DNA of 53,983 nt from Streptacidiphilus carbonis (GCF_000787775.1 NZ_BBPM01000011.1:115177-169159), one strand, 5' to 3'; shown: positions 16,789 through 25,168, counted from the first letter of the stretch. Translations and numbers: made by a program. Notes: generated by a model from the letters alone, not told the origin.

Positions 16789-18195
16789 ATGTCCGACGAC
16801 CTGACCCCCGACGGTCTGACCCCCGACGGCCTGCCCGAGGACCTGACCGTCCTCAATCCCGCCACCGAGGACGTCGTCGCCACCGTCCCGGCCACCACGG
16901 CCGAGCAGGTGGACGCCGCCGTCGCCCGCGCCGCCGCGGCCCAGCGCCGCTGGGCCGCGCTGGCCCCCGGCGACCGGGCCCGGCTGCTGCGCCGTTTCGC
17001 CGACGCGGTGGACGGCGCGGTGGAGGAGCTGGCGCGGCTGGAGCTGCGCGAGGCCGGCCACACCCTGGGCAACGCCCGCTGGGAAGCCGGCAACGTCCGC
17101 GACCTGCTCGAATACGCGGCCGGCGGGGTCGAACGGCTGACCGGCCGACAGATCCCGGTCGCCGGCGGCCTGGACATCACCTTCCACGAACCGCTCGGCG
17201 TGGTCGCCGTCATCGCACCGTGGAACTTCCCCATGCCGATCGCCGGATGGGGCTTCGCCCCGGCCCTGGCGGCCGGCAACGCGGTGCTGCTCAAGCCGGC
17301 CGAGACCACCCCGCTCACCGCGCTCAGGCTGGCCGAGCTGGCTCTGGCCGCCGGACTGCCGGAGGGACTGTTCCAGGTGCTGCCCGGCCACGGGCGGATC
17401 ACCGGGCGGGCGCTGGTGGACCACCCGGGGGTGCGCAAGGTGGTCTTCACCGGATCCACCGCGGTCGGCAAGGAGATCATGGCCCGCTGTGCGAGCCGGC
17501 TGAAGCGGGTCACCCTGGAACTCGGCGGGAAGAGCCCCAACATCGTCTTCGCCGACGCGGACCTGGAGAAGGCCGCCGCCAGTGCGCCGATGTCCTTCCT
17601 GGACAACTCCGGCCAGGACTGCTGCGCCCGGACCCGGATCCTGGTGCAGCGCGAGGTCTACGACGACTTCCTGGCCCGGGTCGCCCCGGCGATCGCCGCC
17701 GTCCGGGTCGGCGACCCGGCCGATCCGGACACCGAGATGGGGCCGCTGATCTCGGCGCTGCAACGCGACCGGGTCAACAGCTTCCTGGCGGATGATCAGA
17801 AAGTGCTGGCCCAGGGCGACGCGCCCTCAGGTCGCGGCTTCTGGTGCCCGCCGACCCTGCTCGCCCCGGCCGAGGACAGCCGCGCCGCGACCGAGGAGAT
17901 CTTCGGCCCGGTCGCCGTGGTGCTCCCGTTCACCGACGAGGCCGACGCGCTGCGGCTGGCCAACGCCACCCGCTACGGCCTGTCCGGCTCCCTCTGGACC
18001 CGCGACCTGGGCCGCGCGGTCCGGCTGGCCCGGGGCGTCAACGCCGGGAACCTGTCGGTCAACTCGCACAGCTCGGTCCGCTACTGGACCCCCTTCGGGG
18101 GTTTCGGCGAGTCCGGCCTGGGTCGCGAGCTGGGCCCCGACGCCCTCGCCCACTTCACCGAGACCAAGAACGTCTTCTTCGCCACCGAGGAGTAG
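16789..18195 (+). CDS. Aldehyde dehydrogenase
   Basis: This 468-residue NAD(P)-dependent aldehyde dehydrogenase oxidises an aldehyde to its acid. It shows the cofactor/oxyanion segment VIAPWNFPMPIA, LKPAETTPLT, the glycine-rich FTGSTAVGKEI, the general base Glu in LELGGKSPNIV and the catalytic Cys in NSGQDCCARTR. FGESGLGRE is near the C-terminus. It starts 11 bases after the ligase stop, and GTG 16774 is an alternative start overlapping that stop. In this operon it would oxidise the aldehyde derived from a gamma-glutamylated amine. The N-terminus carries a short DGLTPDGL repeat of no known role. Confidence 0.93.
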   Translation: MSDDLTPDGLTPDGLPEDLTVLNPATEDVVATVPATTAEQVDAAVARAAAAQRRWAALAPGDRARLLRRFADAVDGAVEELARLELREAGHTLGNARWEAGNVRDLLEYAAGGVERLTGRQIPVAGGLDITFHEPLGVVAVIAPWNFPMPIAGWGFAPALAAGNAVLLKPAETTPLTALRLAELALAAGLPEGLFQVLPGHGRITGRALVDHPGVRKVVFTGSTAVGKEIMARCASRLKRVTLELGGKSPNIVFADADLEKAAASAPMSFLDNSGQDCCARTRILVQREVYDDFLARVAPAIAAVRVGDPADPDTEMGPLISALQRDRVNSFLADDQKVLAQGDAPSGRGFWCPPTLLAPAEDSRAATEEIFGPVAVVLPFTDEADALRLANATRYGLSGSLWTRDLGRAVRLARGVNAGNLSVNSHSSVRYWTPFGGFGESGLGRELGPDALAHFTETKNVFFATEE

Positions 18196-18202
18196 AGAGC
18201 AT

Positions 18203-18994
18203 ATGAGCAACGAAGAGACCGGCGCCGTCTGCCGCCGACTGGTCGGCCGCACCGCCGTCATCACCGGCGCGGGCAGCGGCATCGGCCTGGCCACCGCCCG
18301 CCGGCTGGCGGACGAGGGCGCGCACGTGGTCTGCGGCGACATCGACGAGACCGCAGGCAAGGCGGCGGCCGAGGAGGTCGGGGGGCTGTTCGTCCGGGTC
18401 GACGTCACTGACGCGGAGCAGGTGGACGCCCTGTTCAAGGTGGCCCACGACACCTACGGCAGCGTCGACATCGCCTTCAACAACGCCGGCATCTCCCCGC
18501 CCGACGACGACTCCATCCTGACCACCGGCATCGACGCCTGGCGTCGGGTCCAGGAGGTCAACCTCACCTCGGTGTACCTGTGCTGCAAGGCCGCGCTCCC
18601 TTATATGCAGCGTCAGGGCAGGGGCTCCATCATCAACACCGCCAGCTTCGTCGCCGTGATGGGCGCCGCCACCTCGCAGATCTCCTACACCGCCTCCAAA
18701 GGCGGCGTGCTGGCCATGTCCCGCGAGCTGGGCGTGCAGTTCGCCCGCGAGGGGATCCGGGTGAACGCCCTGTGCCCCGGCCCGGTTGACACCCCGCTGC
18801 TGCGCGAACTGTTCGCCAAGGACCCGGAGCGCGCCGCCCGCCGTCTGGTCCACATCCCGCAGGGCCGCTTCGCCCGTCCCGAGGAGATCGCGGCCGCGGT
18901 GGCCTTTCTCGCCAGCGACGACTCCTCCTTCATGACGGCCAGCGAGTTCCTGGTCGACGGCGGCATCGGCGGCGCCTACGTCACCCCGCTGTAG
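18203..18994 (+). CDS. SDR-family oxidoreductase of the gamma-glutamyl-amine operon
   Basis: This 263-residue classical short-chain dehydrogenase has the cofactor motif TGAGSGIG, the NNAG strand (FNNAGISPPDDD), the catalytic Ser region in SIINTASFVAVMGAA, YTASK, and the PG turn (LCPGPVDTPLL). It begins 7 bases after the aldehyde dehydrogenase stop, so it is the third gene of the ligase operon. A likely job is oxidation of the alcohol group of gamma-glutamylethanolamide, or a similar alcohol, to the aldehyde used by the preceding enzyme. That order is inferred from the context. Confidence 0.9.
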   Translation: MSNEETGAVCRRLVGRTAVITGAGSGIGLATARRLADEGAHVVCGDIDETAGKAAAEEVGGLFVRVDVTDAEQVDALFKVAHDTYGSVDIAFNNAGISPPDDDSILTTGIDAWRRVQEVNLTSVYLCCKAALPYMQRQGRGSIINTASFVAVMGAATSQISYTASKGGVLAMSRELGVQFAREGIRVNALCPGPVDTPLLRELFAKDPERAARRLVHIPQGRFARPEEIAAAVAFLASDDSSFMTASEFLVDGGIGGAYVTPL

Positions 18995-19108
18995 GCCCAC
19001 CGGAATGATCAAGTACCCAGCCCGCCGGATGAGTAAGCCCGCTCTCTGCCCATGCGATTCTCAGCTGATACTCAGAGGCGATTGATCGCACGCTTATCCA
19101 ATGAGCCG

Positions 19109-19121
19109 TAGATTGCGCGTG
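19109..19121 (+). promoter_or_regulatory. -10 element of a leaderless promoter for the DUF2510 gene
   Basis: TAGATT at 19109-19114 lies 6 bases before the GTG start, the arrangement of leaderless actinomycete transcripts. No ribosome binding site is present. The -35 region is weak. Confidence 0.4.
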
Positions 19122-20107
19122 TGAGTACGACAACCCCGGCCGGCTGGTACCCGGACCCCAAGCCCGCCGATCCCACCAACCCCGGACAGCGGTGGTGGAA
19201 CGGCACCGAATGGACCGTCAGCACCAAGACGGACGAACTGCTGTCCGTCGGGACCGACGCCCCGAAGCAGCGCTCCCGCCCGCGTCGGGCCACCGTGGTG
19301 GCCGGAACCGTGGCGGCGCTGCTGGGTCTCGGCGTGGGCAGCCTGACCACGTACCTGATCATGGACGGTCGCAACGACGGGACGGCCAAGGCCGCCGTGT
19401 CCACACCGGGCAACGGTACCGCCCCCGGGGGTGGTAGCGGCGGACTGTTCGGCGAGGGCGGCTCCGGAGGTTCGGGAGGTTCGGGCGGCTCCTCCGGCGG
19501 CTCGGGTTCGACCGGCGGCGGCAGCGGCTCAAGCGGCGGCTCCACCGGCGGCACCGGTGCCGGCAGCACCACCGCCTACGACGTCGTCGACGGCATCTCG
19601 CTCCCGATCCCCAGCGGGTGGAAGGGCGACACCACCACCGACGGCTACGCCTCCATGTACGTCGGCTCCTACGCCTGCGCGGGCACCACCTCCGGCTCCA
19701 GCTCCACCTGCTCCCTCGGCGGCGCCAACACCGAGGCCGTCAAGGCCTCGGTCAGCGCGGGCGCCAAGGCCGCCGCGGAGGCCGACATCGCGACCGCCGC
19801 CAAGGAGGCCTACAACGACCTCAACGGCCACACCGTGCTGGAGTCCCAGGCGGTCAGCGTGGCCGGGCGCTCCGGCTACCTGATCCGCTGGAAGGTCGAC
19901 GCCAAGGTCGGCAACAGCGGCACGGTCGAGACCGTGGTCTTCCCGACCAGCGACAACAAGAGCCTGGTCGCGCTGCACATGGGCTTCGACACCGCCGCCA
20001 AGGCCCCGGACGTCTCGGTGATGGACACCATCGTCAGCGGCATCAAGGACGCCACCGTCAGCGGTTCTTCCGGCGGGACCTCCGCCGGCACCGGCAGCAA
20101 CTCCTGA
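19121..20107 (+). CDS. DUF2510 domain membrane-anchored protein
   Basis: This 328-residue protein begins with a DUF2510 domain (AGWYPDP, QRWWNGTEWT; residues 7-32). A basic stretch and a single transmembrane helix follow (VVAGTVAALLGLGVGSLTTYL, about residues 60-82), then a long Gly/Ser linker (about 100-150). The external C-terminal domain (about 155-310) has the fold hint ISLPIPSGWKG. It is probably type II oriented, with the DUF2510 inside and the C-terminal domain outside. No enzymatic motif is visible and its function is unknown. It ends at a perfect bidirectional hairpin shared with the convergent gene. Confidence 0.82.
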   Translation: MSTTTPAGWYPDPKPADPTNPGQRWWNGTEWTVSTKTDELLSVGTDAPKQRSRPRRATVVAGTVAALLGLGVGSLTTYLIMDGRNDGTAKAAVSTPGNGTAPGGGSGGLFGEGGSGGSGGSGGSSGGSGSTGGGSGSSGGSTGGTGAGSTTAYDVVDGISLPIPSGWKGDTTTDGYASMYVGSYACAGTTSGSSSTCSLGGANTEAVKASVSAGAKAAAEADIATAAKEAYNDLNGHTVLESQAVSVAGRSGYLIRWKVDAKVGNSGTVETVVFPTSDNKSLVALHMGFDTAAKAPDVSVMDTIVSGIKDATVSGSSGGTSAGTGSNS

Positions 20108-20123
20108 CCTCTCGCCGCACAGT

Positions 20124-20155
20124 TGTGCCCCCGCCGACCGGTCGGCGGGGGCACA
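20124..20155. terminator. Bidirectional hairpin terminator
   Basis: A perfect 32-base palindrome (two 16-base arms, left arm TGTGCCCCCGCCGACC) lies between the convergent DUF2510 and aldolase-like genes. Confidence 0.75.
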
Positions 20156-20191
20156 GCCATGAGCGGAGCTTCGGAGCTCGGAGTTCGGAGT

Positions 20192-21391
20192 TCAGAGGAA
20201 GGTCTGTCCCTCGCCGCGGTAGGTGGGCACCGTCTCCACCACCCGGTCGCCCTCGACCAGTCGCACCTCGGCGAAGCGCTCGAACAGCTCACCGGCCTTG
20301 GCGTGCCGGAACCACACCTTGTCGCCGATCAGCAGATCGTCGGCGGCCGACCCCAGCAGCGGGGTCTGCACCTCTCCGGCGCCCTCCTGTTTGTCGTAGC
20401 GCAGGCCCTGCGGCAGGTAGGGGACGGGGGAGCGGTCGGCGCCCGCCGCGCCCGAGGCCGGGTAGCCGCCGCCGAGCACGGTCACCACGCCCACCCCGGG
20501 CCGGCGCACCACCGGCTGGGCGAACAGTGCGGCCGGACGCCCGTGGAACGAGCGGTAGTTGTCGAACAGTCGGGGGACGTAGAGGCCGGACCCGGCCGCC
20601 ACCTCGGTCACCGCGTTCTCCGCGACGGTGCTCTCCACACTGCCGGTCCCGCCGCCGTTGACGAACTCCAGGTCGGCCACCGCGCGTACCGCGCGCACCA
20701 CGGCGGCCCGGCGCTCGGCGAGTTCGGCCCGGGCGGTGCGCTGCATGGCCTGCACCATGCGCGAACGGAACGGACGCCCGGCGATGCTGTCGCCCACACC
20801 CGCGATATGGCCCTCGTAGGCCATCAGCCCGACCACCCGGAAGCCGCGCCGCAGCTGCACCAGCCGGGCGAACTCGGCCAGTGCCTCCGGGGTGCGCAGC
20901 GGCGAGCGCCGGGCGCCGATCCGGATCCGGCCGCCGAGCAGGTGAAGCGCGGTGTCCAGCTCCAGGCAGACGCGGATCTCCTCGGTGCCGGAGCCGCGCG
21001 CCGCGTCGATCAGGTCCAGCTGCGCCGGGTCGTCCAGCAGCACCGAGATCGCCCTGGCCAGCTTGGGGTCGGCGGCGAGCTCGGCGTAGCCGGCCCGGTC
21101 CGCGGAGGGGTAGGCGAGCAGGATGTCGTCGAAGCCCGCCCGGGCCAGCCAGACCGACTCGGCCAGGGTGAAGCTCATGATCCCCTGGAAACCGTCCATC
21201 CGGAGCACCCGCTCCAGCAGGGACCGGACCCGCACCGACTTGCTGGCCACCCGGACCGGCTTGCCCGCGGCGCGCCGGACCAGGTCCTCGGCGTTGGCGT
21301 CGAAGGCTTCGAGGTCCACTATCGCCAGCGGGGCGTCCAGGTGGGCCGTGGCACGGTCGTAGCGCGTGCGGTCAGCGGAAGGTGTCACCAT
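20192..21391 (-). CDS. D-threonine aldolase / alanine racemase N-terminal-type PLP protein
   Basis: This 399-residue protein is of the type annotated as amino acid deaminase/aldolase. The N-terminal alanine-racemase-like barrel (about residues 15-260) has the PLP-Lys region RVASKSVRVRSLL, preceded by LAIVDLEAFDANAEDLVRR. The C-terminal beta domain (about 280-399) shows VTVLGGGYPASG and the metal-site-like DKVWFRHAKAGEL. Related enzymes cleave or deaminate D-hydroxy amino acids. The start is ATG 21391; an upstream in-frame ATG adds only six residues and has no ribosome binding site. It is monocistronic as far as visible. Confidence 0.85.
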   Translation of the reverse strand: MVTPSADRTRYDRATAHLDAPLAIVDLEAFDANAEDLVRRAAGKPVRVASKSVRVRSLLERVLRMDGFQGIMSFTLAESVWLARAGFDDILLAYPSADRAGYAELAADPKLARAISVLLDDPAQLDLIDAARGSGTEEIRVCLELDTALHLLGGRIRIGARRSPLRTPEALAEFARLVQLRRGFRVVGLMAYEGHIAGVGDSIAGRPFRSRMVQAMQRTARAELAERRAAVVRAVRAVADLEFVNGGGTGSVESTVAENAVTEVAAGSGLYVPRLFDNYRSFHGRPAALFAQPVVRRPGVGVVTVLGGGYPASGAAGADRSPVPYLPQGLRYDKQEGAGEVQTPLLGSAADDLLIGDKVWFRHAKAGELFERFAEVRLVEGDRVVETVPTYRGEGQTFL

Positions 21392-21445
21392 GCCGGAAGC
21401 GTGCCACACCGCCGCTACCTGCGGGTAGGGGGAGCCCGGTGCGGA

Positions 21446-22510
21446 TCAGCTTCCCCTGACGGTCTCGGCTGCGGCCTTGGCCACCGACTCCACCAGCGAG
21501 ATCCCGCCCGCCTCGGAGGTGTTGCCGTCCGAGACCACGGATATCAGCAGCAGATGGCCGTCGCGGGAGACCTGGCCGACGCTGTTGATCACCCACAGAC
21601 CGGTGGCGGAGCGCGGCAGCCAGCCGTTCTTCAGAGCGAAGCCGGAGTCGGTCGCCGCCGCGCTCACGCCCCAGCGCTGGTCGCTCTCGACCTGGCCCAT
21701 CAGCTCCTGCTCATAGCTGCGCGAGGCGGCGCTCAACTTCGACGAGCTGGTGAACACCTGGCGCAGCAGCCGCAGTTGGTCGGCGGCGCTGGTGGTGGTG
21801 AGACCCCAGTACACCCCCGGGCCGCCCTCCGTCCCGGTCAGGCCGAACCGCTTGTTGGCCGCGTCCAGGCCGCCGCTCTCGCCGATCTCCTGGTAGAGGC
21901 TGTCGGCGGCCGTGTTGTCGCTGTTCTCGATCATCCGGGTGGCCAGCGCGCGCTGCGAGGAGGTCAGGGTCGTGCCGTTGTCCTGGGCCTGGAGCAGCAG
22001 GGTGGCCAGGATGTCCATCTTGGCGATGCTGGCGGTGACGAAGGCGTGGTCGGTGTCCCCGTAGTCGAGTGACGCCCCGGTGGTCAGGTCGGTGGCGGCG
22101 ACCGCCACCGAGCCCTCGGCCGCCGCGGCGGCCTTCTTGAGCTGCTCCATCGCCGTCTCCGAGCTGGTCGCCGAGGGCTTCGCGGACGGCGTGGCCGAGG
22201 CGTTCGCGGATGCGGACGCTGTTGCCGGGGTTGATGCCGAGGCCGAGGCCGACGCCCGGTCGGAGTCCGACCCTACCGTCGCCGACGGGGAGGCCGGGGA
22301 GGAATCCGAGGACGCCGCCGACACCAGGGCGCTGTTCTGCGCCGTCGCCCTGTGCCCGTGCACCGCCGCGGTGGTGACGGCCACCGCGATCACCGCCAGG
22401 ACGGCGGCGCCGATCCCGGCCCGGCTCCGGATCCGGGCCGGCCAGAGGTGTCCGCTCGGCCCCGACCCCTGCTGATGCTCCGGCGTACCGGCTGGACTTC
22501 TCGTAGACAT
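21446..22510 (-). CDS. Membrane-anchored serine hydrolase, class A beta-lactamase fold
   Basis: This 354-residue protein has a cytoplasmic N-terminus, a transmembrane anchor (GAAVLAVIAVAVTTAAV, about residues 34-50) and an Ala/Ser/Thr-rich linker to about residue 118. The penicillin-recognising-enzyme domain follows, with SxxK as S161-IA-K164 and an SDN triad near residue 200 (ENSDNTAADSL). The KTG box is replaced (KNGWLPRS), so efficient beta-lactam hydrolysis is doubtful; a peptidase or esterase role at the wall is equally possible. The linker is coded by a low-complexity Ala/Ser repeat. ATG 22510 gives a complete anchor. Confidence 0.85.
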   Translation of the reverse strand: MSTRSPAGTPEHQQGSGPSGHLWPARIRSRAGIGAAVLAVIAVAVTTAAVHGHRATAQNSALVSAASSDSSPASPSATVGSDSDRASASASASTPATASASANASATPSAKPSATSSETAMEQLKKAAAAAEGSVAVAATDLTTGASLDYGDTDHAFVTASIAKMDILATLLLQAQDNGTTLTSSQRALATRMIENSDNTAADSLYQEIGESGGLDAANKRFGLTGTEGGPGVYWGLTTTSAADQLRLLRQVFTSSSKLSAASRSYEQELMGQVESDQRWGVSAAATDSGFALKNGWLPRSATGLWVINSVGQVSRDGHLLLISVVSDGNTSEAGGISLVESVAKAAAETVRGS

Positions 22511-22629
22511 GGTTCCGGACGGTAGGCACCGCGCCTACGCGTGGCCTGGGAGAAAGTGGGGAATCGGCTGGCAGCGCGGGCCGCCGGGGTCGGGCGGAGG
22601 CGGGGGCGGAGGTGCCGGAGCGGTCGACT

Positions 22630-22641
22630 AGGCTCGCCGGG
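22630..22641 (+). promoter_or_regulatory. -10 element of a leaderless promoter for the SseB-like gene
   Basis: TAGGCT (22630-22635) sits 5 bases before the GTG start and no ribosome binding site is present. This is consistent with a leaderless transcript. Confidence 0.45.
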
Positions 22642-23390
22642 TGCAGCGTAAGAACATCCCAGACCCCGGCTTCGCGGGCGACGACGGCTCGGCCGATCCC
22701 CGTCTCGCGGCGGCCCTCGCCCGTCATGCGGCGGAACCCTCGCCGGAGACCGAGCAGGAGCTGCTGGCCGCGCTGGTGGGGGCCAGGCTGATGGTGCCGA
22801 TCGTGGCGATCCTCGGTGAGGCCGAGACCGGTGCGGACGGCCTGAAGCACGAGAAGTCCAGCGACATGGCGGTCCCCACGGTCCAGGCCCCGGACGGACG
22901 CAGGGGGCTGCCCGCCTTCACCTCCCTGGAGGCGCTCACCCGCTGGCGCGCCGACGCCCGTCCGGCCCCGGTCCCGTCCTCGCAGGCGGTCCAGGCGGCC
23001 TGGTCGGAGCAGGCCGACGCGCTGCTGATCGACCTGGGCGGCCCCGCCTTCTACGAGCTCTCCGGCGCCGCGATGCGTGCGGTCGCCGAGGGACGGGCCA
23101 GGATCGCCCCGCTGCGCGACCCCGCGGTCGCCGAGGCGGTGCGGGGGCTGCTGGCGCAGCAGCCGGCGGTGCTGCGGGCCCATCTGCTGCCCAGCGAGCG
23201 GGCCGACGCGACCCTGGCTCTCATCACCGCCCCGGCGGCGGACCCCGCCGCGCTCACCGCGGCGGTCCAGGGGCTGGCGACCGCCCTGGCCGCGGACGAC
23301 CTGCTCCGCATCCGCCTGGACCACGGCCTCGACCTGGCGGTCGTCCCCCCGTCCCCGTCGGAGCCGGCCACACCCCTCTATACGCGCTGA
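22641..23390 (+). CDS. SseB family protein
   Basis: This 249-residue protein has the SseB N-terminal domain pattern: LAALVGARLMVPIVAIL, then AFTSLEALTRW and LLIDLGGPAFYEL. In actinobacteria this family occurs next to the infC operon and its role is not established; the enterobacterial namesake was linked to serine sensitivity. GTG 22641 is the leaderless start. The gene is convergent with the DUF1844 gene, with a hairpin terminator between. Confidence 0.85.
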   Translation: MQRKNIPDPGFAGDDGSADPRLAAALARHAAEPSPETEQELLAALVGARLMVPIVAILGEAETGADGLKHEKSSDMAVPTVQAPDGRRGLPAFTSLEALTRWRADARPAPVPSSQAVQAAWSEQADALLIDLGGPAFYELSGAAMRAVAEGRARIAPLRDPAVAEAVRGLLAQQPAVLRAHLLPSERADATLALITAPAADPAALTAAVQGLATALAADDLLRIRLDHGLDLAVVPPSPSEPATPLYTR

Positions 23391-23394
23391 GGTC

Positions 23395-23490
23395 GGTCAG
23401 CCGTATACCGGCCCGGTGCTGTGCCGGTCCGGGGGACAACCCCCGGACCCCGGCGGGACCCCGCCCGGTCAGCCGTAGACCGGCCCGGTG
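23395..23490. repeat. 24-base direct repeat pair, one mismatch
   Basis: Copies at 23395-23418 and 23467-23490 share GGTCAGCCGTA-x-ACCGGCCCGGTG and differ at one base. The second copy is the 3' end of the DUF1844 coding region, including its stop. The first is a duplicate in the spacer beyond the terminator hairpin. A past tandem duplication or recombination scar is likely. Confidence 0.7.
23427..23448. terminator. Hairpin terminator between convergent genes
   Basis: GTCCGGGGG and CCCCCGGAC form a perfect 9-bp stem with an ACAA tetraloop between the SseB-like and DUF1844 genes. Confidence 0.7.
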
Positions 23491-23849
23491 AACTTCTCGC
23501 CCGGGCCGGTCCCCGGCTCGTCCGGCACCAGCGAGGCCTCGCGGAAGGCGAGCTGGAGCGACTTCAGCCCGTCCCGCAGCGGTGCGGCGTGGAAGTTGCT
23601 GATCTCCGGCGCGCCGGCGGTGACCAGTCCGGCCAGGGCGGTGATCAACTTGCGGGCCTCGTCCAGGTCCTTGTGCTTCTCGCCGTCCTCGGCCAGCCCC
23701 AGGTTGACCGCCGCCGCGCTCATCAGGTGCACCGCGACCGTGGTGATGACCTCCACCGCCGGGACGTCCGCGATGTCACGGGTCAGGTCGTCGAAGTCGG
23801 GGTTCTCAGGAGTCCCGGAGTTCTCGGGGCTCTCGGACTGGCTGCTCAT
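23469..23849 (-). CDS. DUF1844 domain protein
   Basis: This 126-residue small cytoplasmic protein has an acidic N-terminal tail followed by the DUF1844 core (AVEVITTVAVHLMSAAAVNLGL, then ARKLITALAGLV). The family is conserved beside infC in actinobacteria, and its function is unknown to me. ATG 23849 begins MSSQSESPEN. The frame is open for 24 further codons upstream, without family character. It diverges from the infC leader. Confidence 0.85.
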   Translation of the reverse strand: MSSQSESPENSGTPENPDFDDLTRDIADVPAVEVITTVAVHLMSAAAVNLGLAEDGEKHKDLDEARKLITALAGLVTAGAPEISNFHAAPLRDGLKSLQLAFREASLVPDEPGTGPGEKFTGPVYG

Positions 23850-23941
23850 GGGTACTCGTCTCACCGGTCGAACGCGGATGTCTGCACCGAAGTCTGCCTG
23901 ATCACCGGGCAGCGCCCGCAAAAGCCCCCCGCGCCGGGGAA

Positions 23942-23971
23942 TTCTGCGCTACGGCCGAACGCTGCTATGGT
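23942..23971 (+). promoter_or_regulatory. infC: Candidate promoter for the infC operon leader
   Basis: TATGGT (23966-23971) matches a -10 box, with TTCTGC 18 bases upstream as a weak -35. It is the best-placed promoter for the structured leader that follows. Confidence 0.4.
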
Positions 23972-23976
23972 TGGAC

Positions 23977-24333
23977 ACTGACCGGCCAGGTACTGCCATG
24001 CCCCCCAGGGGCGGACCGCATCGTACCCGGCCCACAAGTGGAGGCTCCCTCCCACCCGCATCGACCCCCGGGTCGTCGGGTTCCGGTCCGGTGGTGCCCG
24101 TCCTGCCAAGGACGCGGCGTCGCTCAGCGCGTATCGCGGACATGTGCTCCGCGGTGGCGCGCCCGGTTTCCGTGGAGCCCCGCCTGTGAGTCATGCGGGG
24201 CTTTTTTCGTGCCCGCGGTGCTGCGCCCGGCGCAATTCCCACCGCGGTACGAATGAAGTCCTGTGTGGCGGTGAATAGTCCGATGTTCGCGCGACTGCCG
24301 TCGGCAGCCGCGAGGTGCAACCGAGGAGGATCC
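23977..24333 (+). promoter_or_regulatory. infC: Long structured infC 5' leader with attenuator
   Basis: The stretch of about 360 bases before infC holds no gene but several hairpins: CGACCC/GGGTCG (24062-24075), the U-tract terminator at 24176-24207, CCGCGGTG/CACCGCGG (24213-24247) and CTGCCG/CGGCAG just upstream of the start. This is the architecture of transcription attenuation. In other bacteria the IF3-L35-L20 operon is repressed through its leader by L20. The mechanism here is inferred. Confidence 0.6.
24176..24207 (+). terminator. Intrinsic terminator inside the infC leader
   Basis: AGCCCCGC (24176-24183) pairs with GCGGGGCT (24195-24202) and is followed at once by TTTTTT. It is the only canonical stem plus U-tract terminator I see in the window, and it lies 127 bases before the infC start, so it should act as an attenuator. 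Confidence 0.8.
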
Positions 24334-25050
24334 ATCAGCACCGAGCCCCGCATCAACGACCGGATTCGCGTCCCCGAGGTGCGACTCGTCGGTCCCAGCG
24401 GCGAGCAGGTCGGCATCGTGCCGCTTGCCAAGGCCCTGGAACTTGCGCAGGAGTACGACCTGGACCTGGTCGAGGTCGCGGCGACCGCCCGGCCGCCGGT
24501 GTGCAAGCTCATGGACTACGGCAAGTTCAAGTACGAGTCCGCCCTGAAGGCCCGTGAGGCGCGCAAGAACCAGGCGCACACGGTCATCAAGGAGATGAAG
24601 CTCCGCCCGAAGATCGACCCGCACGACTACGACACCAAGAAGGGTCACGTCGTCCGGTTCCTCAAGCAGGGTGACAAGGTCAAGATCACGATCATGTTCC
24701 GTGGTCGCGAGCAGTCCCGTCCCGAGCTGGGCTTCCGACTGCTGCAGCGGCTCGCGTCCGATGTCGAGGAGTTGGGCTTCATCGAGTCCAACCCGAAGCA
24801 GGACGGCCGAAACATGATCATGGTTCTCGGCCCGCACAAGAAGAAGACCGAGGCCATGGCCGAGGCCCGCGAGGCGGCAGCCGCGCGCAAGGCCGACCGC
24901 CAGGGCCGTCCCGCCGAGGACGACGAGGCCCCCGCCGCAGCGGAGCCGGCCGAGTCCGCGGCGGCCGCAGCCCCCGAGGCCGCCGAAGAGACTGTCGACG
25001 CCCCCGTCGGCGACGAGGTCTCGGACGCTCCGGAGGCGGCAGCCAGCTAG
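24334..25050 (+). CDS. infC: Translation initiation factor IF-3
   Basis: IF-3 (238 residues) binds the 30S subunit, blocks premature 50S joining and proofreads start codons. The N-domain begins [19 protein letters not shown], followed by the linker [11 protein letters not shown] and the C-domain ([42 protein letters not shown]). An acidic Ala-rich tail of about 60 residues follows, typical of actinobacteria. I place the start at ATC 24334: GAGGAGG (24323-24329) lies 4 bases upstream, and the protein begins at the conserved point. A rare start codon discriminated by IF-3 itself is the classical autoregulation of infC. In-frame ATG/GTG codons farther up lack a ribosome binding site and fall in the attenuator. 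Confidence 0.95.
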   Translation: MSTEPRINDRIRVPEVRLVGPSGEQVGIVPLAKALELAQEYDLDLVEVAATARPPVCKLMDYGKFKYESALKAREARKNQAHTVIKEMKLRPKIDPHDYDTKKGHVVRFLKQGDKVKITIMFRGREQSRPELGFRLLQRLASDVEELGFIESNPKQDGRNMIMVLGPHKKKTEAMAEAREAAAARKADRQGRPAEDDEAPAAAEPAESAAAAAPEAAEETVDAPVGDEVSDAPEAAAS

Positions 25051-25108
25051 GCTGCCGCATCCGCACCGGCCCACCGGCACCCGCCGGAGGGCACCAGAAG
25101 AACCACAG

Positions 25109-25144
25109 CGCTCCCGCCCGCGCCCCGGCGCACGGGCGGGAGCG
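25109..25144 (+). promoter_or_regulatory. Hairpin in the infC-rpmI spacer
   Basis: Perfect 12-bp arms CGCTCCCGCCCG and CGGGCGGGAGCG with a 12-base loop lie 24 bases before rpmI. It may tune read-through, mRNA processing or L20 binding; none is proven. Confidence 0.5.
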
Positions 25145-25168
25145 GACCGACGAGGAGAGTACGGCGAC

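Noticed and set aside
24193-24333. In-frame upstream ATG extending IF-3 by 47 residues
   Set aside because: The ATG is within the attenuator hairpin, has no ribosome binding site, and the extension is not IF-3-like.
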